Shown here: positions 1 to 10,259 of the stretch, one piece after another | Layout of the letters: every line of letters begins with the position of its first letter | How positions within the stretch are numbered: position 1 is the stretch's first letter | Assembly: GCA_029204225.1 (NCBI GenBank) | Contig: CM055098.1 | Coordinates: forward strand, 18,505,303-18,569,302 | Reading direction: 5' to 3' | DNA length: 64,000 nt | Source: Diphasiastrum complanatum | Taxonomy: Eukaryota; Streptophyta; Lycopodiopsida; Lycopodiales; Lycopodiaceae | The notes under the pieces: generated by a model | Seen by the model: only the letters and a program-made list of their open reading frames with translations | Told to the model about the DNA's origin: nothing | Database searches by the model: none | Made by a program: the position numbers and the translations under genes

Positions 1-1036
1 CCACGCACTTTTAGATGTCTTACAAGACCTACTATGAGGTAAGATAGATCTTTTCACAGCAATAGCAACCATAGAATGTGCTCGTGCATCCCTTCTATCC
101 CACTTCTTTTGTTCTTCCGAAGATTTAGAAGATGATGATGATCATCCACGAGGTGTAGGAGGTGCAAAAGACGGAGGCCTTTCCTCATCACCAATGACCA
201 AATCCCACAGCCCTTTCGCTATGAGAAGATTCTTCATCATGTAACTCCACAAGGAGTAGTTTGTGCCATCCAACCGATCTTCACTAAACAAAGAACCGAT
301 AGCTTCTGATTCTTTAGCCATTACCTCCAACGGAATTTCGACTTGTAGTAGTAGGAAAGAGAGCCTTTCCACAACCAAATCTACTCAAAAAATTTGCAAC
401 AAACAAAGTGCTGAAATTAGGAGCACAAGATGTCTTTCAATCTGCAACCAAAGTGCCCAAAAGATAATGGATAGATGGCTGTCTTTCTGCACAAAAAAAA
501 CAGCTTCTTGAAAATTAGGTTAGCTTCGATTGAAGCCTACACCAAAACCCAATTAAGAAGCCAAATAGTGTGATCAACACACACTCCAATAGGGCTGTTG
601 AAAGCGCCCTACTGCTTGTTGAGAATCTGCAAATTTCCAGCCACAAGTTGACCTAACCCTGAATAGGGTTTGCTGAATTTTGGGCGCCCTCCTCCAAACA
701 AAACTTGCTGAAAACTAGTTGCATAAAAATCAGATTTGAGATTCTAATTTTTGAGTGCCACAAATTGCTCCTCCAAGATCTTTGATGGGCGCCCTCCTTC
801 AACCTAAAAAAAAAGAGACAAAAAGCTGATCCAAGCTCCACTTGGAAAGATCAGCAGTATGCTAAAATTTCAGAACAAAAAGTAGAGAAGCTCCTCTTCT
901 AATAGGGCGCCAGCATACAAGCTTGCTGCAGATCCGGTAGCTCTGATCCTGGTAGAAAAGCAAGAGTCACGTCACCAAGATCTAGTTATCAATCAATCTC
1001 CACAAGAAACAAGAGAGAAGAGGCTGGGCGCCGAAC

Positions 1037-1086
<50 letters not shown>

Positions 1087-1388
1087 TAGCAACAAGAGCA
1101 ATGGAGAGCAAGACTTAGCCAAACTAAAAAATTGTGACACAATAAGCCAATATATACTCTACCTACTTACTGACTGTAGGGCACCCCCAAAAGTCAAGAT
1201 AGGGCCCCTAAACCAAATTAGACCCCTAAGGACCCATGAGTCAGTACATGACCAAAATTGGGTCCAACTGAACTTAAGACAAACTTAAGATGGCCTAAAT
1301 AACTAAATACCCATGGTTACACAAATCTCGACCTTTTGGGTCAAAGTAACCTATGGATTAACTTCAACATAGTCATTTATTTCTAACA
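1..1388 (-). mobile_element. 5' end of a Copia LTR retrotransposon, cut by the window edge
   Basis: Read on the minus strand, this is a second copy of the Copia family found complete at 9.1-16.0 kb. The LTR runs from 1388 (TGTTAGAAATAAATGACTA) to about 951, followed by a degenerate tRNA-Met primer site near 938-950, an untranslated leader, and the gag start at 321. The first gag residues (MAKESEAIGSLF) match the complete element. Here the Trp codon that is a stop in the complete copy is intact (GLWDLV). The reading frame breaks at about 142 next to a run of TGA/TCA triplets. The LTR carries a (GA)n tract at 1039-1084, much longer than in the other LTRs. The rest of gag and pol would lie left of the window. 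Confidence 0.9.
142..321 (-). pseudogene. Copia gag N-terminal fragment
   Basis: A 60-codon open stretch starts at the ATG at 321 and ends at a stop at 142. It is the N-terminal part of a Copia Gag, the RNA-packaging capsid protein, and aligns residue for residue with the gag start at 10260. It lacks the rest of Gag because of an early frame break around 142, where the other copy continues with a Ser-rich stretch. Identification rests on the paralogue inside this window. Confidence 0.8.
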
Positions 1389-2120
1389 TGTTTGTTATGC
1401 AAGTTGAAGACTTTCTATTTTCTACCACGTTTCAAATTGCACAGGACTAACTTTTGAAGAAAATTTTAACAAACAATTTGCAAGTGCACTCTTGAACTTG
1501 AATGAAAAACTGACCAGCTCCGAAAGCTGTAAGAAATTGGAGGTCAGAAAAGACAAAAACCGACTGAACTAAGAAACTACAGGAAACAACCAAGTTGCAA
1601 AAAAAAAAGAGCATAAGCACTGAGTACGAGCTATGTCATGTTTTTTGTTACACTTGAACGGGAGACAAAAGCTGCCCTTTCTAGAGTATCTGTAGCAGTA
1701 TCAGACTATAAATGGAAATGGACGCAGAGGCACATGAGCCGTCTTGACGAAGAAAGTAAGCAGATTTGTATACCAAGGTGAATAACAAATACGATCCAAG
1801 AGTTGTTCTACAAGCATTAAGACCACTACTCTGAGAAGTAAGGAAACTTCTACTCATAACAGCAACCATATGTTGCTGATCATATTAACAAGGAAATCTA
1901 ACATGGGTACAATTATATGAAGGAACAATAATATATAGGTGATTTTTGAGCTGGAAAATAAGTTTTTGTCACATAAACAAAACTAATTCTTTCCACCACC
2001 ACAACTACAATACACAGACAACAAATATAAAACCACAGCACTTATTCTAATAATGCATTGTAATCAGATATTTTTGAAACATCCATTTCCAGGTCATAGG
2101 ACGCCCAGCAAGAAATATAC
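1389..2120. other. Non-coding stretch, probably intron or flank
   Basis: AT-rich DNA between the Copia LTR and the MPP-alpha exon. No recognisable coding sequence was found on either strand. If the exon at 2121-2378 belongs to a live gene, this is part of the following intron, into which the Copia element at 1-1388 would have inserted. Confidence 0.4.
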
Positions 2121-2378
2121 CATAGTATTTTCTGAAGCAACCTTCAGACCATTGGGAAGGACCGATAACTTGGTTTCAGCGGGCTTCACAAAGTCAGGCA
2201 ATGGTGATGGCACTTTAACACCTTCCAAAGGTTCATGCAATGGAGGAACTTTGACTGCTGGTTTATCGCCTAAAAGCCATGATAAGAAGCCCCCACTTGG
2301 AGGCTGTGTAGCAACAGCAGGGACCGCCTGCCTTTGAACTATGCTAGAACTGATATGTCGCTTACTGTCAGCTCCCAC
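2121..2378 (-). CDS. MPPA: Exon of mitochondrial processing peptidase alpha subunit (partial)
   Basis: MPP-alpha is the glycine-loop substrate-binding subunit of the matrix presequence protease; in plants it is integrated into the bc1 complex as a core protein. The minus strand encodes GGFLSWLLGDKPAVKVPP, a spacer rich in P and L, then KPAETKLSVLPNGLKVASEN. This is the conserved N-terminal segment of plant MPP-alpha just before the M16 peptidase fold (compare the family motif TLPNGLKIASE). A donor (ATG|GTATAT) follows at 2119-2120. Acceptors are possible at 2379-2381 or 2365-2367. No exon encoding the next conserved block (the Pro-Ala-Ala-Ser-Ile-Gly strand) was found down to base 1, and no presequence exon was found to the right. 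Either the gene has long introns and continues left, behind the Copia insertion, or this is an isolated pseudogene exon. The frame itself is intact. Confidence 0.7.
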
Positions 2379-3480
2379 CTGCTCAGCCATACATAAATTG
2401 ATATAATGTGCTTTTTAATGGACTGCCACTCCCAACACTGCATTATCAAGCTCTAGAAACAAAAGATGACATCAATTCTAAAAAATCACAAAATACACCA
2501 CAAAAACTGTAATACTTGAGAAGTAAAATAAGCCCCTTCAATTTCAACTTTTCATAGAAAGAGAAACTCTGCGTGATTCATCAAGCCTTACACCACTTAA
2601 ATAACAATTTTCAGCCATGTGCATCCTTGCATAGAAAATTTGCAAAATGAAAATCCAGGTACTGTACAATTCTAAGACCCATGGTATCAAGTGACTTCAC
2701 CTCAAGAAAGGCTGATTGGATCCACACAAAATGTATGTCTGGGAACAGTTTTTGAAAACTGGACAGCATTTGAACTGAAAGACTAATTAAAGAGAGTTGG
2801 ATTATTCTACTATTGGAGTGATTAATCCGAATAATTGATCTTTAATCTATTTGATTTCAAACTTCTTTTGCAGGGGCTTAAATACATTATTTTTTAAGTA
2901 ATGTTTGGCTTTAATAAAAATTATACATTGCTTAAGAATGGTTGCCAAGACTAAAAATGTTGATCAATGATCTATAACCATTCTTAAAAACTCAATATTT
3001 CAATTTCCTCCATAAATTTATAGATAATTAAAAATTAACAAAACAGTACATATGTGGTTGAACTATGCCCATGACATTGACAAAAAACAGGAATTTAAGT
3101 AATCGATCTGAAAATGCTGAGCTAACTTCACGAATCATATATCACACAGAATGTGGATCAAAGAGCTGCTCTAAATGAAACTAATTTCCTTGCAAAAGTT
3201 CAGTTTATGTTGAATCCAGAGTTGCACGTTCCATTCCGGATGCGATCTGGAACGTGATCCGGAAAATCCAATCAGGGTTTCCCGAAATGCAAAAAAATTT
3301 GTTTTTTCAAATGTGCCAATATGGGTATCAGATTAAAGGTCTTTTCAAGAGCAATTCACTTATCTAGTTTGCTCAGAGTTCCAAGAGGAGTGCGGTCCAA
3401 TTTTGGGCCATTAAGTGATTCTTTATCGAACATCTCTATTTCAGTATTATGTGAAATGAAATCACATGGAACCATATTGA
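2379..3480. other. AT-rich non-coding stretch
   Basis: No gene was recognised. It would contain any first exon and promoter of the MPP-alpha gene on the minus strand, but no presequence-like exon could be found. The 3225-3345 part resembles 8290-8425 (shared words near CAATATGG followed by ATTAAAG) and looks like a dispersed repeat. Confidence 0.4.
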
Positions 3481-3504
3481 ATGACAACAAACCAACAACA
3501 ATTC

Positions 3505-3688
3505 AGACATGAGAGTCCGGGCCGGACGCGGGCTTTTTGCGTCCGCGTCCGGCATCCGGACCCGGACGCGTCCGACCCCTGCACGCGGGGTCGGACGCGT
3601 CCATTTTTTTTTTTTTTTTTGGGACGCTGGACAGCGTCCTGGATGCGGACGTGGAGGGAGTCTGGCCGCGTTCAAAATGCGAGCGTGC

Positions 3689-3747
<59 letters not shown>

Positions 3748-3756
3748 TTTACTTGA
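3505..3756. repeat. GC-rich palindromic island with poly-T and (GA)n
   Basis: A short block very unlike its AT-rich surroundings. The 10-bp palindrome GGACGCGTCC recurs (near 3563 and 3592), mixed with CCGGAC/GTCCGG words. A 16-18 base poly-T at about 3605-3620 follows, then another GGACGC/GCGTCC inverted pair, then (GA)26-27 at 3692-3744. Open frames run through it, but their composition (Arg-Asp-Ala, then Arg-Glu) is only that of the repeat. A weaker relative with the same words occurs at 7650-7705. Confidence 0.6.
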
Positions 3757-4591
3757 TTAGGCCTATGCAAGAAGAACTTGGCGATGAAGTGAGAATGTGC
3801 AAAGACCAGATATGAACTTGGAGCGCCTTGGAGTTTGAAATTGTGAGCAGCAGTTTTGTTGCAGTTGTTTTCCTCAAGCTATGGAATCAAGGATACACAC
3901 CACACAAGCACCTCAAAACACGCAAAAATGTTGACCTTTTGTTTGGTTTAGCCAACCGCGTGAGCTAACAAACAGCCAAAAGAAGGATATCAAATATACT
4001 GTTGAGCAAGATTCTGATGATGATGAAAAGTACAAGCCTTCAATTAGTCAGGAAGAAAGTTTGAGTTTTTCCATAACTCTGAAGTGTGACAAAATAATGA
4101 AGCGTTTTCACCAGAAATGGCAACAAACACCTTGAGTTTGCACCCTCATAATCTGCATTTGAAAAATTGTCCACCTTTTTCTTGTGAGGTCGACCGAATT
4201 CTGAGTTCCAAGCCAAATCCTCTGAGTTCCAAGCCAAGACCTCAATATGGAGAGAGAGATGTGGGCCTTTGAAGCATAATGAGCTCTCTTCTCAATCTAG
4301 CAACATCCCTTTTGACAATATTAGTCGACCCTTTTGATAGTACATGTAATGAGGATCCTCGTCCCACTTTTTCTCAATCCAATTAGTGTTGGATGTAATA
4401 TATTTTTGAGGAAAAACGAACTTCTTGATTCAAGCAGATATGTGAAAGGAATATAGATGAGTTTACCCTTTTTCATCGAGAAGTAAAACTGCAATTCTAA
4501 AGAAAGCTTCAGCTGAAGAACATTTTTGTTTGCGTGTTCTTATGCAATCCTGGAAGTGCCCAATTGGAAAGATGTTTCAGAGCCCCGGTCT

Positions 4592-5215
4592 AAGTTATTA
4601 GTAAGCTGTTGAAGTTCATCCGAGGAGAAACCGATCTCATCATATAAGACATAGTAGTGTGTAGGTCTAGAGTTTAGGGTTTAGGGATGAAGTTGTAGCA
4701 TAAGTAATTAGTAAGCTGTTGAAGTTCATTCGGGAGAAGTAAAACTGCAAGAAGTCTAGGGAGAAGTAAAACCGCAAGAATACATACTGATCAAGCTATG
4801 CTTGACCACATAATTTGCTAGGATAAATTTTTCCAGTGATGTTTACTATCCTGCCTCTCCTGTGATCCCCAGGCACTGGAAAGATCTACTGATATGTTTA
4901 CACCCACTAATTTCCAATGAGCTGGATTTTCCACCAGTATATGAATATCAAGCGGCCTGTTTTCACTGTGGTGTAATTGATAAATTTTACCAACTATTTT
5001 CAGTGCTACACTTTCTAGACAACAATGCAATACAGCCATTCCAAAGATGATACTGGGTTGCTGGGAGACGACGTATTGCAGCCAAGGTTTAAGGTTTAGG
5101 GTCCAGGGATGAAGTTGTAGCATAAGTAATTAGTAAGTTGTTGAAGTTAATCTGGGGAGAAACCGATCTCATCCTATAAGACATAGTAGTGTGTAGGTTT
5201 AGGGTTTAGGCTTAG
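4592..5215. repeat. Dispersed ~70-90 bp repeat, three local copies
   Basis: A unit centred on GAGAAACCGATCTCATC, ATAAGACATAGTAGTGTG and GTTTAGGGTTTAGG occurs around 4592-4690, in part around 4700-4790, and around 5125-5215. A fourth copy lies at about 6752-6820. The first and third copies contain two tandem TTTAGGG words, which equal one plant telomere unit or two telo-box elements. Copies are imperfect and unevenly spaced, so this is a dispersed family and not a clean array. Confidence 0.6.
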
Positions 5216-5286
5216 AGAGGCATGATAGTAAACATCACTGGAACATTTATCCAAGAAAACTATGTGGTCAAGCATAGCTTGAGCAA
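4788..5286. mobile_element. Fold-back (MITE-like) element, ~70-bp inverted arms
   Basis: The left arm at 4788-4860 (starting TCAAGCTATGCTTGACCACA) and the right arm at 5213-5286 are inverted copies over about 70 bp. They share CCAGTGATGTTTACTATC and most flanking bases with few mismatches. The roughly 350-bp centre has no long open frame of credible composition and includes two units of the dispersed repeat. The length, arms and lack of coding capacity fit a non-autonomous DNA transposon or fold-back element. No clear target duplication was found, so the superfamily stays open. Confidence 0.6.
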
Positions 5287-5334
5287 CTTGCATAGCTTGA
5301 TCTTGAAGTTTGCCTAGCTCCAGGAGCTCTGTAT

Positions 5335-5828
5335 CTAGCACCTTTCTGAAAGCTCTTCAGCATCCTTGAACACACTACGTTGGGTCTCAACATATTTCTC
5401 AGCTTCAAGCCATTCTGCATAGTCTAGCTCCGCTTTTTCTTGGTACTCCAAGACCTTCACTTCCTCGGCAGGAAAATCCACCAATTGGAAATCAGTGGGT
5501 GTTGTCTCTGAAATCTCACCAACAACGTTTGACGTGGATTTGAGAAAGGAGTACACAAAGGCGACACAACCACTCCTATCATCTGCATGCACTGGAAAGG
5601 ACCTTTTTGACCATTGCTTTCTTACAAATCTTCCTGGCCAAATATCCAGGTGAAAGGGTATTGATCACTGCCCCCAGAAGGCATGCAGCTTCCTTGGGTG
5701 TCCGAGATAAGGAAATGGGCAATGAAGCCAATTCCTTTACACAACCTGTATGAAGCCCATAAAACTGTAGAGAAGAACGTGGTTAAAAGGTTTTTAGATG
5801 AAGGGCATTTCCCACGCACAAAAAACAC
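5335..5828 (-). pseudogene. Possible decayed coding sequence of unknown family
   Basis: Minus-strand frames at 5622-5828 and 5335-5592 have protein-like composition. The second reads through an acidic, helix-prone segment (EYQEKAELDYAEWLEAEKYV) that could form a coiled coil, and ends ELSERC. Frames change between the two parts. No family is recognised. It may be a gene or transposase relic next to the fold-back element, or chance. Confidence 0.2.
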
Positions 5829-5859
5829 GAGGATACTTCTCCCAAAAATCTTCTGGTCT

Positions 5860-7890
5860 TGAGAGAGAGAGAGTTTAGATATAAGCTCCTTTGCAATGTA
5901 TGTTTACATTTTTGGATACTCAATTTCAAGACTCTTCCACCAGGCTCATACTTTTCTGAATATGATTGAAGCTCAGCATATTTATTCTAATGTAACACCA
6001 ATTCTTGTGATGGTGTTTAGGGTCGAGCTACCACACCTCAGATTGTCAGAAATATATATTATGCACTCAACTATACCACGACCACCCTTACTCAGGAGAA
6101 TATTATATTTAAAAGTCCGTTCCCAAACGATACCTCAATTATCCAAAGCATAGTTCAAATCCTATGTTTTTAACATCCAGAGCAACAACAAGTCCAACTA
6201 AACTGAAGGCAAAATTTGTTTAGGCAAAAAAGGTGAATCTGGTTGACCTGAACCTTGGATAACGAACTGTACAAAATGATAATCCCCTAAACCTGAACCT
6301 TGGATAAAGGAGGCTTTGTTAACTGGTATAAAGGAGAAGTTCTAGAAAACTTGCCTGGTATTTGTGACTTCACAATTTTTTTGAAACTTATGCCCGAACA
6401 ACATAAGGCACTTGGATTACCTGAGAAGACATGTACAAATAATAGAATGAAGCTAGAGGCCTCATTGACAGGGATATGTATTGATCCCTGTCTGTCCTTA
6501 GATTGGTTTGTCGTCTGAGGAAAGTAAATTTGGAGGATTCCTGCTGTAGCACGACATGCAATTTCCCGAGCATCAGAATTGGTCAAAAGCACAAGGTCTT
6601 TGTTTATCGCCTTGTGCCAGAGATAAATGCAGAAAAAAAAATTGAGAAGGCTTCAACTCACAAAGAGTGGCTCAAAAATTCTCATCCTGCGATCCGATCA
6701 TCCCATTCTGTTCTGCTGCAGCCGTGACAGAATTCATGTTTCCTTTCTGTGTTGCTGTTGAAGTTCATCCCAGAACCCTAAACCGATCTCATCATATAAG
6801 ACATAGTACTGTGCAGGTCTTGTGGTTCCCTATGGTGAATGACACAATTTTGCCTATTAATTAGTAAGCATTCATTTCTCCTACTGGCTCCTACTTGGAG
6901 ATGGATCTGAACACAAGCAAATATCTGCCAAGACTATGCAGTAGGGAATTTTGAAGGGCATTAGAACAAAGCGTTGAGTCTTGTTATCAGGTACTGTGTC
7001 TCAAAACAATTTTGAAGAGCTCTTCAATCTTCTTAGGCTAGACAAGCCTGACTTTTTGAAAGTGATTTCTAGTTATGTGGCTAGTCTTAGTAGTGAAATT
7101 GACTTGATCGGTAAAGTTTAGATACAAGCAGTGTAAACATTTGAGGACGATACAAATTGGATTCCTGAAAGTCAAGAACACTTCAGTATCTCAAGTGGAG
7201 ATGAATCATCTGATGGTAAAGCTCGCACAAAAGTTTGTTCTTGCCTGGAAACTAGTTCACACGGGAAAGCAAGAAAGCATATCACAGATATGCCTGACAC
7301 AGATGCTTGCTCTTCTGGCCACAGAGAGAGAGAGAGATAGCAAGAGCACGAGAGAGAGTTTTCTGGTCAAAATTACAAATTGTTTGCTCTTTCATGCCCA
7401 ATTCTGTGGCATCTCAGTTATGGGAGGCATGGGCAATGGTTAGATTTGTTGCAAATTTTTTTGCAAAGTTTTCTTGGTACCTTTTTCATTTTCTTTAATA
7501 GGAGGGGGCAGGTATGTGCCAGACACTCTCTGATAATTTATTCCGAGGGGGGTAGGAGGAGGAAAAATATTTTTATTTATTTTTGGGCATGTGGGAGCGA
7601 GCGGGGAGGGGCCTGTATTTTTTTGTTTTGAATTTTCTATTTTTGAAAAATGGCGGACACGTCCACCCCTGGATGCACCCCTGGCGCGTACGCGTCCACC
7701 ATCTGCTTCCTTAGCAACAATTATAAAGCATAAGCATAAGCATCCCTTCAAACGATCGTGTGTGTGAGTGAGTTCTCTATGTCGGGAGTTCTGATAATAA
7801 AAATCGTTCTAACATCTGAGGCTCAAAAGCGTTAAAACTAAGGTGCTAGAAGACATTGAAACTCTCAACTTCATAGAACAAAAAAAACAT
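5860..7890. other. Intergenic stretch, no gene recognised
   Basis: Mixed AT-rich sequence with short purine repeats (GA tract at 7322-7338) and one more unit of the dispersed repeat at 6752-6820. A G-rich block lies at 7500-7610, and a GC-rich patch with CGTCC words at 7650-7705 resembles the island at 3505. None of the short open frames has credible protein composition. Confidence 0.4.
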
Positions 7891-7897
7891 TTGTAGC

Positions 7898-7927
7898 GTT
7901 TTGGGATCCCAAAACCGTTCCGGAACG
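7898..7927. repeat. Two adjoining perfect palindromes
   Basis: GTTTTGGGATCCCAAAAC (7898-7915, 18 bp, perfect) abuts CGTTCCGGAACG (7916-7927, 12 bp, perfect). TTCGAACC words repeat further right at 7990-8030. A comparable 12-bp palindrome, GTTTCTAGAAAC, is at 8306-8317. They may belong to one diverged repeat family. Confidence 0.6.
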
Positions 7928-8039
7928 CAACGCATCTATGGTTCGAATGCAAATCAGAATACTCACAAAAAATCAGGTTTTTTTTTTCCCAATTCGAACC
8001 GGGTCTGAACGATTCGAACCGCAGTTCGTGGTAAGTATC

Positions 8040-8290
8040 ACTTCTTATTGTAGTGGGCTTAATCTGCAAAATGCCAATATCTTCTAACATCTTTCGTAGC
8101 TATATTGTCTCTCGTGTTGCCAAACCAAAAGCTTGTATTCCACTTCTGTAGTAGATAGAGCAATCATTTCCTACTACTTGACCATGAGAAGGCGCCATTA
8201 CCAATATGAAAAAGATAACCTATAGTAGACATCATGTCATCTATACTTCTTGCCCAATCTGCATCTACAAAACCTCGTAATTTCGACAAA
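8040..8290 (-). pseudogene. Copia RNase H relic
   Basis: The minus strand encodes GFVDADWARSIDDMMSTIGY and then a short Gly-Ala-rich strand ending SWSSSRK. This is the Copia RNase H pattern in which DADWA carries a catalytic Asp. After a frame break it continues with an ALSTTEVEY-like segment (family: the S-EAEY block) and LEDIGILQIKPTTI. No RT or LTR is attached and stops interrupt it, so it is an old fragment, unrelated in detail to the young Copia at 9.1 kb. Confidence 0.75.
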
Positions 8291-8429
8291 CCATAGTTGC
8301 ACTGCGTTTCTAGAAACATGTCCAGAAACACTTTCATATACGAGTTTATGAAACACGTTTCTAGTTTGGGCCAGCGTTTCTCAGAAACAAATTTTTTTTT
8401 GGGCAATATGGTAATCAAATTAAAGAATT

Positions 8430-9101
8430 AATTAAGGAAATACATTTATGTAGGTTGCCGAATGTTTCAAGCATAGTTACAGCGAATCGTTGGTTCCTTG
8501 GTACAACAACATTCTCTATTAGAAACAATGGTTTTCACCTTGCTAACGCCATTAGTCTATGTCTTCTACCCAATTGCAATCCTGGTGTTCCTACTGTGAA
8601 AATTATAAAAGCTATCTATCTTGAGTTTTGGGGGTTCTATGTCAAATCCACCCCTTGTACACTTGTAAATAAATGATTAGGCCAAATTTAGACTTTAATT
8701 AGCTCATGATAGTGTAGGTTGCTTACACTTGGCTTGATGGTAGAGGGCTAGTGACATTACATCTCATAATCTCATTTGACAATTTGACCCAATCATGGCA
8801 AGAGATGCACCAAAGTGGTCCAATCAATGTAAGAGGTGGCTTGGAAATGGTCCAATCATTGTAAGAGGTGGTAGGAGGGTGGTCCATCATTGATCCATGA
8901 TCCCATCTATGTTGGATCTCGAGCTACTATGAGTGTGAGAGTGCTTGAGTCAACACTAAAAAATTTTTATGTGAGAAGGAGAGAGCTCCAACACTTAGAT
9001 TATTTTTCACATTCTCTCTCTACTCGAGAGCAATCTCTTCGATTCTCTCTCTACATGAGAACAAGCCATTTCCATACTTAGTTTTTTTCATCAAAAAGGA
9101 T
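8430..9101 (+). other. Non-coding flank of the Copia insertion
   Basis: No gene recognised. The last five bases before the element (GCCTC, ending at 9106) are the target duplicated when the Copia element inserted. Confidence 0.4.
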
Positions 9102-9106
9102 GCCTC

Positions 9107-9546
9107 TGTTAGAAATAAATGACTATGCTGAAGTTAATCCACAGGTTACTTTGACCCAAAAGGTCGAGATTTGTGTAACCATGGGTATTTACTTATTTAG
9201 GCCATCTTAAGTTTGTCTTAAGTTCAATTGGACCCAATTTTGGTCATGTACTGACTCGTGGGTCCTTAGGGGTCTAATTTTGTTTAGGGGCCCTATCTTG
9301 ACTTTTGGGGGTGCCCTACATTTAATAAGTGGTTAACCTTAGGGTTTGGTGGCATTTGGTCACATCCAGGTAGAGTACTTAGATGCTCATTGTGTATTCC
9401 ATTTTATACAGTTTGGCTCTCCATTGCTCTTGTTGCTGTTTTCTCTCTCTCTCTCTTAGAGTTGGGCGCCCAGCCTCTTCTCTCTTGTTTCTTGTGGAGA
9501 TTGATTGATAACTAGATCTTGGTGACTTGTCTCTTGCTTTCCTACA
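9107..9546 (+). repeat. Copia 5' LTR
   Basis: A 440-bp LTR beginning TGTTAG and ending CCTACA, the canonical TG...CA. It has a (TC)n tract near 9442-9457 and a possible TATA-like ATTTTATACA at about 9402. It directly precedes the primer binding site. A minus-strand copy lies at 951-1388. Confidence 0.95.
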
Positions 9547-9558
9547 TGGTATCAGAGC
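9547..9558 (+). promoter_or_regulatory. Primer binding site (tRNA-iMet)
   Basis: TGGTATCAGAGC immediately after the 5' LTR is complementary to the 3' end of plant initiator methionine tRNA, the usual minus-strand primer of Copia elements. Confidence 0.9.
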
Positions 9559-10259
9559 TACCGGATCTGCAACAAGCTTGTTTGTTGGCGCCCTACCAAA
9601 AGAGGAGTTTCTCTGCTTTTTGTTGTGAAATTTCAGCATCTTGCTGATCTTTTCAAGTCGAATTTGGATCAGCTTTTCTGTCTCTTTTCAGGTTGAAGGA
9701 GGGCGGTCATCAGAGATCTTGGAGGAGCAATTTTTGGCACCCAAAAATCAGAATCTAAAATCTAATTTTTATGCAACCAGTTTTCAGCAAGTTTTGTTTG
9801 GAGGAGGGCGCCCAAAAATCTGCAACAGATTTTTGGTTGTGGTGTCTCCTTATCTTGCTGTTTTTGTTTTCAGGTTTGCATTTGTGTAGGAGGGCACCCA
9901 AAATTCAACAAACCCTATTCAGGGTTAGGTCAACTTGTGCCTGGAAATTTGCAGATTCTCAGCAAGTAGTAGGGTGCTTTCAACAGCCCTATTGGAGTGT
10001 GTGTTGATCACACTATTTGGCTTCCTAATTGGGTTTCGGTGTAGGCTTCAATCAAAGCTAACCTAATTTTCAAGAAGCTGGTTTTTTTGTGCAAAAAGAC
10101 AACCATCTATCCATTATCTTCTGGGCACTTTGGTTGCAGATTGAAAGATATCTTGTGCTCCTACTTTCAGCTCTTTGTTTGCTGCAAATTTTTGAGTAGA
10201 TTTGGTTGTGGAAAGGCTCTCTTTCCTATCTACTACAAGCTGAAATTTTGTTGGAGGTA

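Noticed and set aside
3481-3815. Several overlapping open frames across the GC-rich island
   Set aside because: The frames exist only because CG-rich palindromes and (GA)n lack stops; the products are Arg-Asp and Arg-Glu repeats.
4671-5212. True interstitial telomere array
   Set aside because: Only two TTTAGGG units per site, repeated because they belong to a dispersed repeat; far too short for a telomere remnant.
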